Counted from the stretch's first letter, positions 1 through 6,049 are shown. The stretch is 7,420 nucleotides of DNA from an uncultured Lachnospiraceae bacterium (GCA_947174725.1 CAMWKA010000081.1:1-7420); one strand, 5' to 3'. Notes: generated by a model from the sequence alone, not told the origin. Program-made: numbers and translations.

Positions 1-1
1 T

Positions 2-1438
2 ATCGGTTATGATATCAAGCAGGTGGATATCTACGAGTGTAAAGCGGAAGAGTTGCTGCAGGGTTTTGATTTCGGGGACGCGACGGCACGACCGCGGACA
101 GAGCCGGAGTCCAAAGCAGAGACGACGGAAGCAAAAACGGAAAGCGAGGGTGGTCAGGCAGAGGAAGCACCAAAACCGCAAAAACCGCAGATTGCGCCCG
201 GTGACTTTGTCATCCAGTCTAAGGAACCCGGTAAGCATAAGAAGCTGGCAAAGGATAAGCATAAGAATGAAAAGGCAGCCTTTATCAGCGTTAATGTTAC
301 AAAGATGGATCAGTTGATGGATCTGATCGGTGAGCTGGTGATTTCGGAATCCGTGGTACTGCAGAATCCCGATTTGAAAGTTCCGGGTCTGAATCTTACG
401 AACTTTAACAAAGCTGCGGCACAGATGTCAAAGATCTCTACGGATCTGCAGAATGTGATCATGTCCATGCGTATGGTGCCGTTGACCAATCTGTTCCAGA
501 AGATGAACCGTATCGTGTTTGATGTTTCCAGGAAACTGGATAAGGATATTGATTTTGTCATGGTCGGCGAACATACAGAGGTAGATAAGAATATTATCGA
601 GAATATTTCCGATCCGTTGATGCATCTGGTACGTAATGCGGTAGATCATGGAATCGAAACCAAGGAGGAGCTTGCGGAGAGCGGTAAAAGGGAGAAATCA
701 AAGGTTACTCTTTCTGCAAGGACCGAAGCTGGAAAAGTATGGATCAGTGTGGCGGACAACGGAAAAGGTCTGGATCGTGAAAAGATACTTGCCAAGGCAA
801 GAAAGCAGAAATTGCTGGATGATGATAAAGCGGACAGCGAGTATACGGATAGGGAAGTATTCCAGTTTATTACACTGCCGGGCTTTTCTACCAACGAGAA
901 GGTAACGGAATATTCCGGACGAGGGGTTGGAATGGATGTGGTGGTACAAAACATTCAGGCAATCGGCGGCACGTTGGAAATAGAAAGTATGGCAGGCTTT
1001 GGAACCACAATGACGTTAAAGATTCCTTTGACACTGGCGATCATCGACGGTATCGTAATGGAAACAGAAAATTCTTCTTTCGTAGTAGAAACCGGCGTAA
1101 TCAAGGAATTTGTCAGCGTAAGAGAGAATATGATGATTCATGAGCCCAATGGTGATGAATATATCATGATCCGTGGAGAGTGTTATCCGGTTCTCCGGCT
1201 GGGAGAATGGTATGGGCTGAAGAAAGGTCCAAAATCAGTCGAGGATGGCATGATGTTGATTTTCGAGGTGGAAGGGAAAACGGTATGCCTGTTTGTAGAC
1301 AGACTGATAGGCAAGCAGGAGATTGTTGTCAAACCGATTCCATCTTATATTAAGAAAGTTAAAGGATTATCCGGCTGTACGCAGCTGGGAGACGGAAGCA
1401 TCGCGCTGATACTTGATCCGGTAGGATTGATTGAATAA
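2..1438 (+). CDS. cheA: Chemotaxis histidine kinase CheA, C-terminal part (5' end outside window)
   Basis: CheA autophosphorylates in response to receptor signals and passes phosphate to CheY and CheB. The frame is open to the left edge, so the internal GTG at 23 is not the start; 478 residues are visible. Fragment residues 1-26 may end an upstream P2-type domain. Residues about 27-88 are a Glu/Lys/Pro-rich linker. P3, the dimerisation helices, starts near 'FISVNVTKMDQLMDLIGELV'. The P4 ATPase domain follows with all its boxes: N box HLVRNAVDHGIE (Asn about 212), G1 ADNGKGLD (about 251), an F box with LPGFST, G2 GRGVGMDV (about 306) and G3 GFGTTM (about 332). Residues about 341-478 are the CheW-like P5 domain that docks to CheW and receptors. 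The phosphorylated His of P1 lies outside the window. The gene is co-oriented with cheW, 27 bp downstream. The family call is certain; the N-terminal domain order is not visible. Confidence 0.97.
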   Translation: MGYDIKQVDIYECKAEELLQGFDFGDATARPRTEPESKAETTEAKTESEGGQAEEAPKPQKPQIAPGDFVIQSKEPGKHKKLAKDKHKNEKAAFISVNVTKMDQLMDLIGELVISESVVLQNPDLKVPGLNLTNFNKAAAQMSKISTDLQNVIMSMRMVPLTNLFQKMNRIVFDVSRKLDKDIDFVMVGEHTEVDKNIIENISDPLMHLVRNAVDHGIETKEELAESGKREKSKVTLSARTEAGKVWISVADNGKGLDREKILAKARKQKLLDDDKADSEYTDREVFQFITLPGFSTNEKVTEYSGRGVGMDVVVQNIQAIGGTLEIESMAGFGTTMTLKIPLTLAIIDGIVMETENSSFVVETGVIKEFVSVRENMMIHEPNGDEYIMIRGECYPVLRLGEWYGLKKGPKSVEDGMMLIFEVEGKTVCLFVDRLIGKQEIVVKPIPSYIKKVKGLSGCTQLGDGSIALILDPVGLIE

Positions 1439-1444
1439 ACTACG

Positions 1445-1453
1445 AAAGGAGGT
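1445..1453 (+). promoter_or_regulatory. Ribosome binding site of cheW
   Basis: AAAGGAGGT is an almost complete anti-Shine-Dalgarno match. It ends 12 nt before the ATG at 1466, which is rather long spacing. An ATG at 1456 is only 2 nt away and opens an 8-codon frame that stops at once, so 1466 is the supported start. Confidence 0.8.
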
Positions 1454-1465
1454 GCATGAAATCAT

Positions 1466-2017
1466 ATGGATGCAACAACTGAATTAAAGCGTCAGACAGA
1501 GCAGGATGAGGGCAATGGTTCCGGTAGTGAGCATGATGCGCAAAAGGGAAAATACATGACGTTCAAGTCAGGAAGTGAATATTTTGCCTTGAAGATACAG
1601 TATGTAAGCGAGATTATATGTTTTCAGGCAATAACACCGATTCCTGAGACAGAGGATTATATCAAAGGCCTGATTAATCTGAGAGGAAAAATTATTCCGG
1701 TCATTGATGTAAGGCTCAGATTCAAGCAGGAACCTCTTGAATATGATGACAGAACCTGTATTATGGTGATCAATGTAAAATCTATAGTAGTAGGACTGAT
1801 CATAGAGAAGATTGCCGAAGTTGTAGAAATTCAAGAGGAAAATATTCTGCCGCCGCCAAGAGTGGGAAAGGCAGATAAGACGCAGAATAAATATGTTTAC
1901 GGGATTGGAAGGGTAGGAAATACCGTGAAACTTTTGCTGGATCCGGATAAGTTAATAAATGATGAGGATTTATCAGCTGTGGATCAAAGTAATTTAAATG
2001 AAGAAGGAGAGGTATAA
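1466..2017 (+). CDS. cheW: Chemotaxis coupling protein CheW
   Basis: CheW is a cytoplasmic adaptor that bridges receptor tips and the CheA P5 domain in the chemosensory array. The 183-residue protein is a single CheW domain (about residues 29-165). It carries the signature [19 protein letters not shown] near residues 68-86, including the Arg of NLRG important for receptor binding, and later [21 protein letters not shown]. An acidic, Gln/Gly/Ser-rich N-terminal extension of about 28 residues and an acidic tail of about 15 residues make it somewhat longer than the usual 150-170. The ATG at 1466 follows a strong ribosome site. The gene lies 27 bp after cheA and 2 bp before the receptor gene, so all three are almost surely cotranscribed. 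A CheV is excluded because no receiver domain follows. Confidence 0.96.
   Translation: MDATTELKRQTEQDEGNGSGSEHDAQKGKYMTFKSGSEYFALKIQYVSEIICFQAITPIPETEDYIKGLINLRGKIIPVIDVRLRFKQEPLEYDDRTCIMVINVKSIVVGLIIEKIAEVVEIQEENILPPPRVGKADKTQNKYVYGIGRVGNTVKLLLDPDKLINDEDLSAVDQSNLNEEGEV
2004..2012 (+). promoter_or_regulatory. Ribosome binding site of the receptor gene, inside the cheW 3' end
   Basis: AAGGAGAGG lies within the last codons of cheW (encoding the EEGEV tail) and 7 nt before the ATG at 2020. The cheW stop codon sits between them, an arrangement that favours translational coupling of CheW and receptor. Confidence 0.75.
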
Positions 2018-2019
2018 TT

Positions 2020-3486
2020 ATGAAAGACATGAAGATGAAAACAAAAATGATTATTGGATTTATTATTCCCATCGTGTTTACACTTATTAATGTAATCTTT
2101 GGAATGATGTCCGTAAGCAGTATCGACAAAATTGTAAGGGATATGCAGAATGAACAGGTCGAGGTTGTTGAGGCAAAGATGGAGGAAATCGGCGCAGATC
2201 AGGCAAAGGCCCAAATACTGTCTGAAACCTTGGAAACTACTGCGGAAGATGATATAGCAAGCATCGACAGCAGAGCTACGACCTCCAATATTATCAGCTT
2301 TGGATTGTTGATCGTTTCAGTCATCATAACTGTTATCATTGCTGTTATGCTGGTCAAGATCATCAATAAATCCGTAGAGCAGCTGTCCAGGGCGGCAAAA
2401 GATATAGCTGCAGGACGTGTGGATATCGAATTGGTAAAATATCACAACGACGAATTTGGCGAATTGGTGGATGAGTATCAGAATGTTATCAATAATACCA
2501 AATATCAGGCTAAGGTTGCAGAGGAAGTAGCTAATGGTAATCTTACCATTGCAGTTAATCCGGCGTCTCCTGATGACGTGCTGGGATATTCCCTGAAGAA
2601 ACTGGTAGAAGAGAATCATCGTGTACTGAGCGGCATCAATGATGCGGGATATCAGGTTTCCATCGGGGCTTCACAGGTGGCAAGCGCAAGCCAGTCTCTT
2701 GCACAGGGAACAACTGAGCAGGCAAGCGCTATCGAAGAGATCACGGCTTCTATCGATGAGATCACGGAAAAGACAAAACAGAATGCTTCACAGGCGAATG
2801 AAGCTGCTAAACTGGTAGCGAGCGCTATTCAGGATGTAAAAGAAGGAAATGAGAAGATGCAGGATATGATGGCAGCTATGGAAGACATCAATAAGTCCTC
2901 CGAGAGCATTTCCAAGATTATCAAGGTGATTGACGATATTGCATTCCAGACCAATATTCTTGCGTTGAATGCAGCTGTGGAAGCTGCAAGAGCCGGAGAG
3001 GCAGGAAAAGGCTTTGCAGTAGTAGCAGAAGAAGTAAGAAGCTTAGCTGCAAAGAGCGCTGCAGCGGCATCTGAGACAGCAGAGATGATCGAAGGTTCTA
3101 TCAACAAGGTTAATCAGGGTTCCAGGATTGCAGATGAGACTGCAAAGGCATTGGGTGTAATTACAGAGGCTGTTGAGAAGAGTGAAGTACTGATCAATAA
3201 TATTGCGCAGACCTCCAATTATCAGGCAACGGCAGTTGCTCAGGTAGATCAGGCGATCACACAGGTTTCACAGGTAGTACAGACCAATTCTGCTACCAGT
3301 GAGGAGTGTGCTGCGGCAAGTGAGGAACTTTCCGGTCAGGCTTCCAGAATGAGAGAGATGATTTCTGTTTACCAGCTTGGTAATAAGGGGGCTTCTTCCT
3401 CATCAGGTTCTGATTCTTATGATTCTTCATCAAACGACAATGAGAAGATCATTTCCCTTGGAGGAGATAACTTCGGCAAATACTAA
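2020..3486 (+). CDS. Methyl-accepting chemotaxis protein with minimal outer domain and C-terminal pentapeptide
   Basis: This is a membrane chemoreceptor that controls CheA through CheW (488 residues). TM1 is about residues 10-32, an outer segment of only about 58 residues follows (33-90), and TM2 is about 91-113. A HAMP domain (about 112-163) is followed by a second HAMP-like segment (about 162-206, [12 protein letters not shown]...DDVLG). The signalling hairpin has the highly conserved tip [24 protein letters not shown], turning at Glu327. Likely methylation pairs are Glu239/240 ([10 protein letters not shown]), Glu428/429 and Glu435/436 ([11 protein letters not shown]). After the last helix (about residue 453) a Ser/Gly/Asp-rich tail of about 30 residues ends in NFGKY, which fits the x-[HFYW]-x-x-[HFYW] CheR/CheB tether. 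The ligand is unknown, and the short outer part resembles no Cache or four-helix domain. It is the last gene before the operon terminator. Confidence 0.95.
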   Translation: MKDMKMKTKMIIGFIIPIVFTLINVIFGMMSVSSIDKIVRDMQNEQVEVVEAKMEEIGADQAKAQILSETLETTAEDDIASIDSRATTSNIISFGLLIVSVIITVIIAVMLVKIINKSVEQLSRAAKDIAAGRVDIELVKYHNDEFGELVDEYQNVINNTKYQAKVAEEVANGNLTIAVNPASPDDVLGYSLKKLVEENHRVLSGINDAGYQVSIGASQVASASQSLAQGTTEQASAIEEITASIDEITEKTKQNASQANEAAKLVASAIQDVKEGNEKMQDMMAAMEDINKSSESISKIIKVIDDIAFQTNILALNAAVEAARAGEAGKGFAVVAEEVRSLAAKSAAAASETAEMIEGSINKVNQGSRIADETAKALGVITEAVEKSEVLINNIAQTSNYQATAVAQVDQAITQVSQVVQTNSATSEECAAASEELSGQASRMREMISVYQLGNKGASSSSGSDSYDSSSNDNEKIISLGGDNFGKY

Positions 3487-3508
3487 TTACATAATTATAG
3501 AAAGAAGT

Positions 3509-3546
3509 AAAGCGGCTGTGTGAGCATTTCGCACAGCCGCTTTTAT
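3509..3546 (+). terminator. Rho-independent terminator of the che operon
   Basis: A perfect 12-bp stem, AAAGCGGCTGTG (3509-3520) with CACAGCCGCTTT (3532-3543), can extend by a T-G and a G-C pair to leave a 7-nt loop, and is followed by a T-rich run. It lies 22 bp after the receptor stop codon. Confidence 0.93.
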
Positions 3547-3581
3547 TATGGGATTATGGAGACTAAAAATGAGAGAACTAC

Positions 3582-3610
3582 TTGACAAATATTACGCATA
3601 GTGTTATATT
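3582..3610 (+). promoter_or_regulatory. Sigma-A promoter of the NlpC/P60 hydrolase gene
   Basis: A perfect -35 TTGACA (3582-3587), a 17-bp spacer and TATATT (3605-3610, 5 of 6) give a near-consensus vegetative promoter. Transcription would start near 3617, leaving a leader of about 70 nt before the GTG at 3686. Confidence 0.85.
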
Positions 3611-3630
3611 GTTACATACAACGTAACAAT
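3608..3630. promoter_or_regulatory. Inverted repeat over the -10 and start site, candidate operator
   Basis: ATTGTTAC (3608-3615) and GTAACAAT (3623-3630) are perfect 8-bp arms around a 7-nt centre. They overlap the end of the -10 element and the predicted start site, where a bound repressor would block RNA polymerase. The half sites look like TTGTTA/TAACAA repressor sites, but the spacing does not match Rex. The cognate factor is unknown. Confidence 0.5.
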
Positions 3631-3665
3631 TCTGTAATATTTTGCAGTTAAAGCTGTAATATTTA
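3622..3665 (+). promoter_or_regulatory. TGTAAT-type repeats in the hydrolase leader, WalR-like
   Basis: CTGTAATATTT occurs twice (3632-3642 and 3654-3664), 22 bp apart start to start, two helical turns. CGTAAC (3622-3627), 5 bp, then TGTAAT (3633-3638) matches the WalR/YycF pattern TGTWAH-N5-TGTWAH with one mismatch. Further TGTTAT (3602) and TGTTAC (3610) hexamers overlap the promoter. WalR controls cell-wall hydrolase genes in Firmicutes, which suits the downstream gene. The sites lie at or after the predicted start, so repression would be the simpler reading. In the RNA, TTGCAG (3642-3647) and CTGTAA (3654-3659) could form a small hairpin. AT-rich DNA makes such hexamers common, so the assignment is tentative. 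Confidence 0.35.
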
Positions 3666-3685
3666 GAGTTAGGGGATGCAGATTC

Positions 3686-5131
3686 GTGAAAAAGAAGATA
3701 GTAACAATTGCATTAGCGGCGATGACCATGACGGCAATACTTACTGTTGGACTTGGAAATAGCGAGGTTGATGCAACAAACGTAAGAGATGTTCTTCCGG
3801 CAGGCGGTGTAGCGCTTGCGCTGGGAGAGGGGTTGGATATCAGTGAGATCTATATAGAGCAGACACAGGCGGCTGCGCTTTCACAGTCGATAGTACAGAA
3901 TACATCGTCAAATGGATTTATTGACGCGGGCGTGGAAGAGGTGCTGAAGATGGAAGTGGATGTCAGCAATAATGAAACTGTCCTTGCTGAAATGCCTGCC
4001 AGTGATATTGTTTCGGCGGCAGCAGTCAGCGCGGCATCTACGCTGAATACAGTCAATGCTTCAGCAGCCGCGGATTCCCTTGCAATGTCGATCCAGATCG
4101 GTGCGGAGCGTTCGGTTGAAATGAGGGAAGTTATGGATTCGACGGTAGTTGAAACCGTTTCCCAGGAAGATAAGGATCTTGATCCGGAGAATTTCAGCGA
4201 TCTTGTCATTGCGCAGGTAACAAATTATGTGAATGTACGGGATATCCCCAGTGAAGAAGGAGAGATCGTCGGCAAGCTGTATGATGATTCTGTCGGCAAT
4301 TTTATAGAAGAAGAGAACGGCTGGTATAAGATCACATCAGGAAGATGTACCGGTTATGTCAAGGCAGAGTATTGCGTGACAGGGGAAGCAGCGATAGAAC
4401 TTGCCAGAGAGGTTGGTACCAGAGTGGCGACAGTCAATACCACTACCTTAAAGGTGCGCACGGAACCCAGTACAGAATCTTCCGTACTCGGTCTTGTTCC
4501 CATTGAAGAAGATCTGAGCGTTTTAGAGGAGCTTGACGGCTGGGTTAAAGTTTCCATAGAAGAGGGCGAAGGCTATGTTTCTGCGGAATTTGTTAATTTA
4601 AGAACGGATTTTGTTGTGGCTGAGTCCAGAGCAGAGGAAGAAGCCAGACTGGAAAGAGAGCGTCAGGAACGCGAAGCGGCACAGGCGGCAGCGCGTGCGG
4701 CACAGGCGGCAGCGAACCGGAATACGACCAGCAGCGGCGGCAGTCATTCTACTTATACGGTACCGACGATCACGGGAGACAATTCCATGGGTGTTTCGGT
4801 TGCCCAGTATGCATGCCAGTTTGTAGGCAATCCGTATGTGTATGGCGGTTCCAGCTTGACGAATGGAACGGACTGCTCCGGATTTGTTATGAGCGTATAT
4901 GCGGCGTTTGGTGTATCGCTTCCACATTCTTCAACGGCGGACAGAAGCCGCGGTTATGCGGTGGAAGGCGGTGTTGCGAATGCGCAACCCGGTGATATTA
5001 TCTGCTACTCCGGTCATGTGGGAATATATATTGGTAATGGTCAGATCGTGCATGCAAGTAACGAAAGAACCGGTATCATCATCTCCAATGTAAGTTACCG
5101 AAGCGTACTGGCAGTAAGACGTATCTTCTGA
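3686..5131 (+). CDS. Secreted SH3b-NlpC/P60 peptidoglycan endopeptidase
   Basis: This is an exported cell-wall hydrolase of the NlpC/P60 family, which typically cuts the D-gamma-Glu to diamino acid bond in peptide stems (481 residues). Translation starts at GTG 3686, 9 nt after AGGGGA; the ATG at 3675 is in another frame. A signal peptide (MKKK, a hydrophobic core, possible cleavage near residue 30) is followed by an Ala-rich, Cys-free region of about 140 residues that I do not recognise. Two SH3b domains follow (about 175-232, with YVNVRDIPSEEGEIVGKL, and 246-310, with TLKVRTEPSTESSVLGLV). Next comes a Glu/Arg/Ala coil (about 313-348), a Ser/Gly-rich linker, and the catalytic domain (about 369-481) with Cys397 (TDCSGF), His444 (GHVGIYIGNG) and His456 (IVHASN). 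It is monocistronic with its own promoter and terminator. Likely roles are wall turnover or daughter-cell separation; the exact bond cut is inferred. Confidence 0.93.
   Translation: MKKKIVTIALAAMTMTAILTVGLGNSEVDATNVRDVLPAGGVALALGEGLDISEIYIEQTQAAALSQSIVQNTSSNGFIDAGVEEVLKMEVDVSNNETVLAEMPASDIVSAAAVSAASTLNTVNASAAADSLAMSIQIGAERSVEMREVMDSTVVETVSQEDKDLDPENFSDLVIAQVTNYVNVRDIPSEEGEIVGKLYDDSVGNFIEEENGWYKITSGRCTGYVKAEYCVTGEAAIELAREVGTRVATVNTTTLKVRTEPSTESSVLGLVPIEEDLSVLEELDGWVKVSIEEGEGYVSAEFVNLRTDFVVAESRAEEEARLERERQEREAAQAAARAAQAAANRNTTSSGGSHSTYTVPTITGDNSMGVSVAQYACQFVGNPYVYGGSSLTNGTDCSGFVMSVYAAFGVSLPHSSTADRSRGYAVEGGVANAQPGDIICYSGHVGIYIGNGQIVHASNERTGIIISNVSYRSVLAVRRIF
4676..4714 (+). repeat. 18-nt direct repeat encoding a duplicated heptad
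   Basis: The 18-nt unit beginning GCGGCACAGG occurs at 4676-4693 and 4697-4714, a period of 21 nt or seven codons. It encodes AAQAAAR then AAQAAAN in the Ala-rich coil between the SH3b and peptidase domains, so it is an in-frame heptad duplication. Confidence 0.8.
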
Positions 5132-5180
5132 TGCGGGATCGATAAGTGTGGAATTTGTGAAATCATATTTCAGATTTTAT

Positions 5181-5218
5181 AAAAGGAACTGGAGCGTAGG
5201 CTTTCAGTTCCTTTTTTT
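5181..5218 (+). terminator. Rho-independent terminator of the hydrolase gene
   Basis: AAAAGGAACTG (5181-5191) pairs perfectly with CAGTTCCTTTT (5205-5215). The 13-nt loop can add a GAGC/GCTT inner stem, and the T run continues to 5218. It lies about 50 bp after the stop at 5131. Confidence 0.92.
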
Positions 5219-5241
5219 GACTCGCATACAGTTTTTATCGA

Positions 5242-5330
5242 TGTTTCACGTAATCGGTACCCAGGAACCCCCCGGTTAGGTCGTAATATGGCGATTATGA
5301 TAGTTATCCACAATTTTAATGGCGTGAAAC
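5242..5330. repeat. Separated inverted repeat of parS-like half sites
   Basis: TGTTTCACG (5242-5250) is the left half of the ParB site TGTTTCACGTGAAACA, and CGTGAAAC (5323-5330) is the right half. They are 72 bp apart and each lacks its partner half, so neither is a full parS. They form an 8-bp inverted repeat (GTTTCACG/CGTGAAAC) around the first DnaA box. Binding by ParB is only a possibility. Confidence 0.3.
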
Positions 5331-5374
5331 TACTAAAAAGTGAGTTATACACCGATTTATCCACATTATCCACA
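5304..5374 (+). promoter_or_regulatory. DnaA-box cluster upstream of hpf
   Basis: Three exact consensus DnaA boxes TTATCCACA lie at 5304-5312, 5357-5365 and 5366-5374, with a near match TTATACACC at 5345-5353, all in the same orientation. The last two abut head to tail with no gap. The cluster ends 45 bp before the hpf -35 element. DnaA is both the replication initiator and a transcription factor; clusters of boxes away from oriC titrate DnaA or regulate nearby promoters. No dnaA, dnaN or rpmH gene is nearby, so a non-origin cluster is the more likely reading. Confidence 0.75.
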
Positions 5375-5382
5375 TTATTTCC

Positions 5383-5389
5383 TGTCGAA
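5383..5389 (+). promoter_or_regulatory. Spo0A-box-like heptamer
   Basis: TGTCGAA is the core 0A-box motif of the sporulation regulator Spo0A. It lies 8 bp after the tandem DnaA boxes and 30 bp before the hpf -35 element. A single 7-mer arises easily by chance, and this host is not known to sporulate. Confidence 0.25.
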
Positions 5390-5419
5390 AATAGAAGAAA
5401 AAACGGAATTTTGAAATTG

Positions 5420-5448
5420 TTGAAAGCTTGTCTCAAATGTGGTATACT
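5420..5448 (+). promoter_or_regulatory. Sigma-A promoter of hpf
   Basis: TTGAAA (5420-5425), a 17-bp spacer and TATACT (5443-5448), preceded by TGG (an extended -10), make a good vegetative promoter, with an A-rich segment upstream. Transcription would start near 5455, about 65 nt before the hpf ATG. Confidence 0.82.
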
Positions 5449-5454
5449 AACATC

Positions 5455-5491
5455 ATGATACCAAAAAATGTCAAATAAAGATAAGTATCAT
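5455..5491. repeat. Inverted repeat in the hpf leader
   Basis: ATGATAC (5455-5461) and GTATCAT (5485-5491) are 7-bp arms separated by 23 nt of A-rich sequence, starting at the predicted transcription start. It could be an operator or a weak 5' hairpin. Confidence 0.3.
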
Positions 5492-5503
5492 ACAAAAACC
5501 TAT

Positions 5504-5513
5504 GAAAGGTGGG
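5504..5513 (+). promoter_or_regulatory. Ribosome binding site that sets the hpf start
   Basis: GAAAGGTGGG ends 6 nt before the ATG at 5520. An in-frame ATG at 5502 lies immediately before this ribosome site and would add MKGGLA, which HPF proteins lack, so 5520 is the better start. Confidence 0.8.
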
Positions 5514-5519
5514 CTGGCT

Positions 5520-6047
5520 ATGAAATTTATAATCGTAGGAAAAAACATTGATGTGACAGAAGGGTTAAAGAGCGCGGTTGAGGATAAGATCGGAAAGCTG
5601 GAGAAGTATTTTACGCCGGATACGGAAGTCCATGTGACATTAAGCGTGGAAAAGGAAAGGCAGAAAATAGAGGTAACGATTCCTGTAAAGGGCAATATCA
5701 TTCGTTCCGAGCAGGTAAGCAGCGATATGTATATTTCCATCGATCTGGTTGAGGAGATCATTGAGCGGCAGTTGAAGAAGTATAAGACAAAGCTGGTTGA
5801 TCAGCAGCAGAATGCCTCTTTCTTCAAACAGGAATATATCGATAAGGATTTTATGGATGAAGAAGAGATCAAGATCATCCGTACCAAGAGATTTGATATC
5901 AAACCGATGTATCCGGAAGATGCCTGCGTGCAGATGGAACTTCTGGGACACAACTTCTATGTATTCTGCAATGCGGAGACGGAGCAGGTCAATGTTGTTT
6001 ATAAGAGAAAAGGCAATACCTATGGTTTGATTGAGCCGGAGGTATGA
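5520..6047 (+). CDS. hpf: Long-form ribosome hibernation promoting factor HPF
   Basis: Long HPF binds the decoding centre of idle 70S ribosomes and, through its C-terminal domain, pairs them into inactive 100S dimers during slow growth. The protein has 175 residues from ATG 5520, where the typical MKFIIVGKNIDVTEGL opening begins. The N-terminal S30AE domain covers about residues 1-98, a short charged linker follows (about 99-117), and the C-terminal dimerisation domain covers about 118-175 with TKRFDIKPMYPEDACVQMELLGHNF and the closing VVYKRKGNTYGLIEPEV. It is slightly shorter than many long HPFs (about 180-190), through the linker. It is monocistronic, with a sigma-A promoter, a terminator and a DnaA-box cluster upstream, so replication-linked control is possible but unproven. 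The family call is secure. Confidence 0.95.
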   Translation: MKFIIVGKNIDVTEGLKSAVEDKIGKLEKYFTPDTEVHVTLSVEKERQKIEVTIPVKGNIIRSEQVSSDMYISIDLVEEIIERQLKKYKTKLVDQQQNASFFKQEYIDKDFMDEEEIKIIRTKRFDIKPMYPEDACVQMELLGHNFYVFCNAETEQVNVVYKRKGNTYGLIEPEV

Positions 6048-6049
6048 AC

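Larger units (their letters stand above)
5219..5519. other. 301-bp non-coding region between hydrolase terminator and hpf
   Basis: No credible gene is seen on either strand. The stretch opens with parS-like half sites and a short GC-rich patch (about 5257-5281, with AACC/GGTT arms around a C run), followed by the DnaA-box cluster (5304-5374), a Spo0A-like heptamer, an A-rich segment (5387-5404) that could act as an UP element, the hpf promoter and a leader of about 65 nt. This density of protein-binding motifs is unlike the other intergenic gaps here. Confidence 0.7.

Noticed and set aside
9..317. Open frame of 102 codons overlapping the start of the cheA fragment in another frame
   Set aside because: The translation is Arg/Ser-rich and low in complexity, and it shadows the CheA linker; the CheA frame continues unbroken to the window edge.
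1456..1482. Eight-codon leader frame before cheW
   Set aside because: Its ATG is only 2 nt from the ribosome site, too close for efficient initiation, and the peptide is featureless.
3608..3630. Rex repressor site reading of the hydrolase inverted repeat
   Set aside because: Rex sites are TTGTTAA-N4-TTAACAA; here the arms end in C/G and the centre is 7 nt, so spacing and inner bases do not fit.
3675..3677. ATG at 3675 as the hydrolase start
   Set aside because: It is in a different frame and leads to a short meaningless peptide; the GTG at 3686 gives a proper signal peptide.
5242..5257. Complete parS site
   Set aside because: Only the left half plus a few chance matches agree with TGTTTCACGTGAAACA (about 11 of 16); the palindrome is broken.
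5170..5436. Minus-strand open frame of 88 codons in the gap before hpf
   Set aside because: It would start at TTG without a ribosome site and run through the DnaA boxes and the hydrolase terminator; the product resembles no protein I know.
5219..5519. Chromosomal origin oriC
   Set aside because: DnaA boxes are present, but none of the usual origin neighbours (dnaA, dnaN, rpmH) is in the window and no clear AT-rich unwinding region is evident. It is kept only as an alternative to be tested by GC skew.
5502..5519. Upstream ATG at 5502 as the hpf start
   Set aside because: It would place the strong ribosome site inside the coding region and add MKGGLA, which HPF proteins lack.
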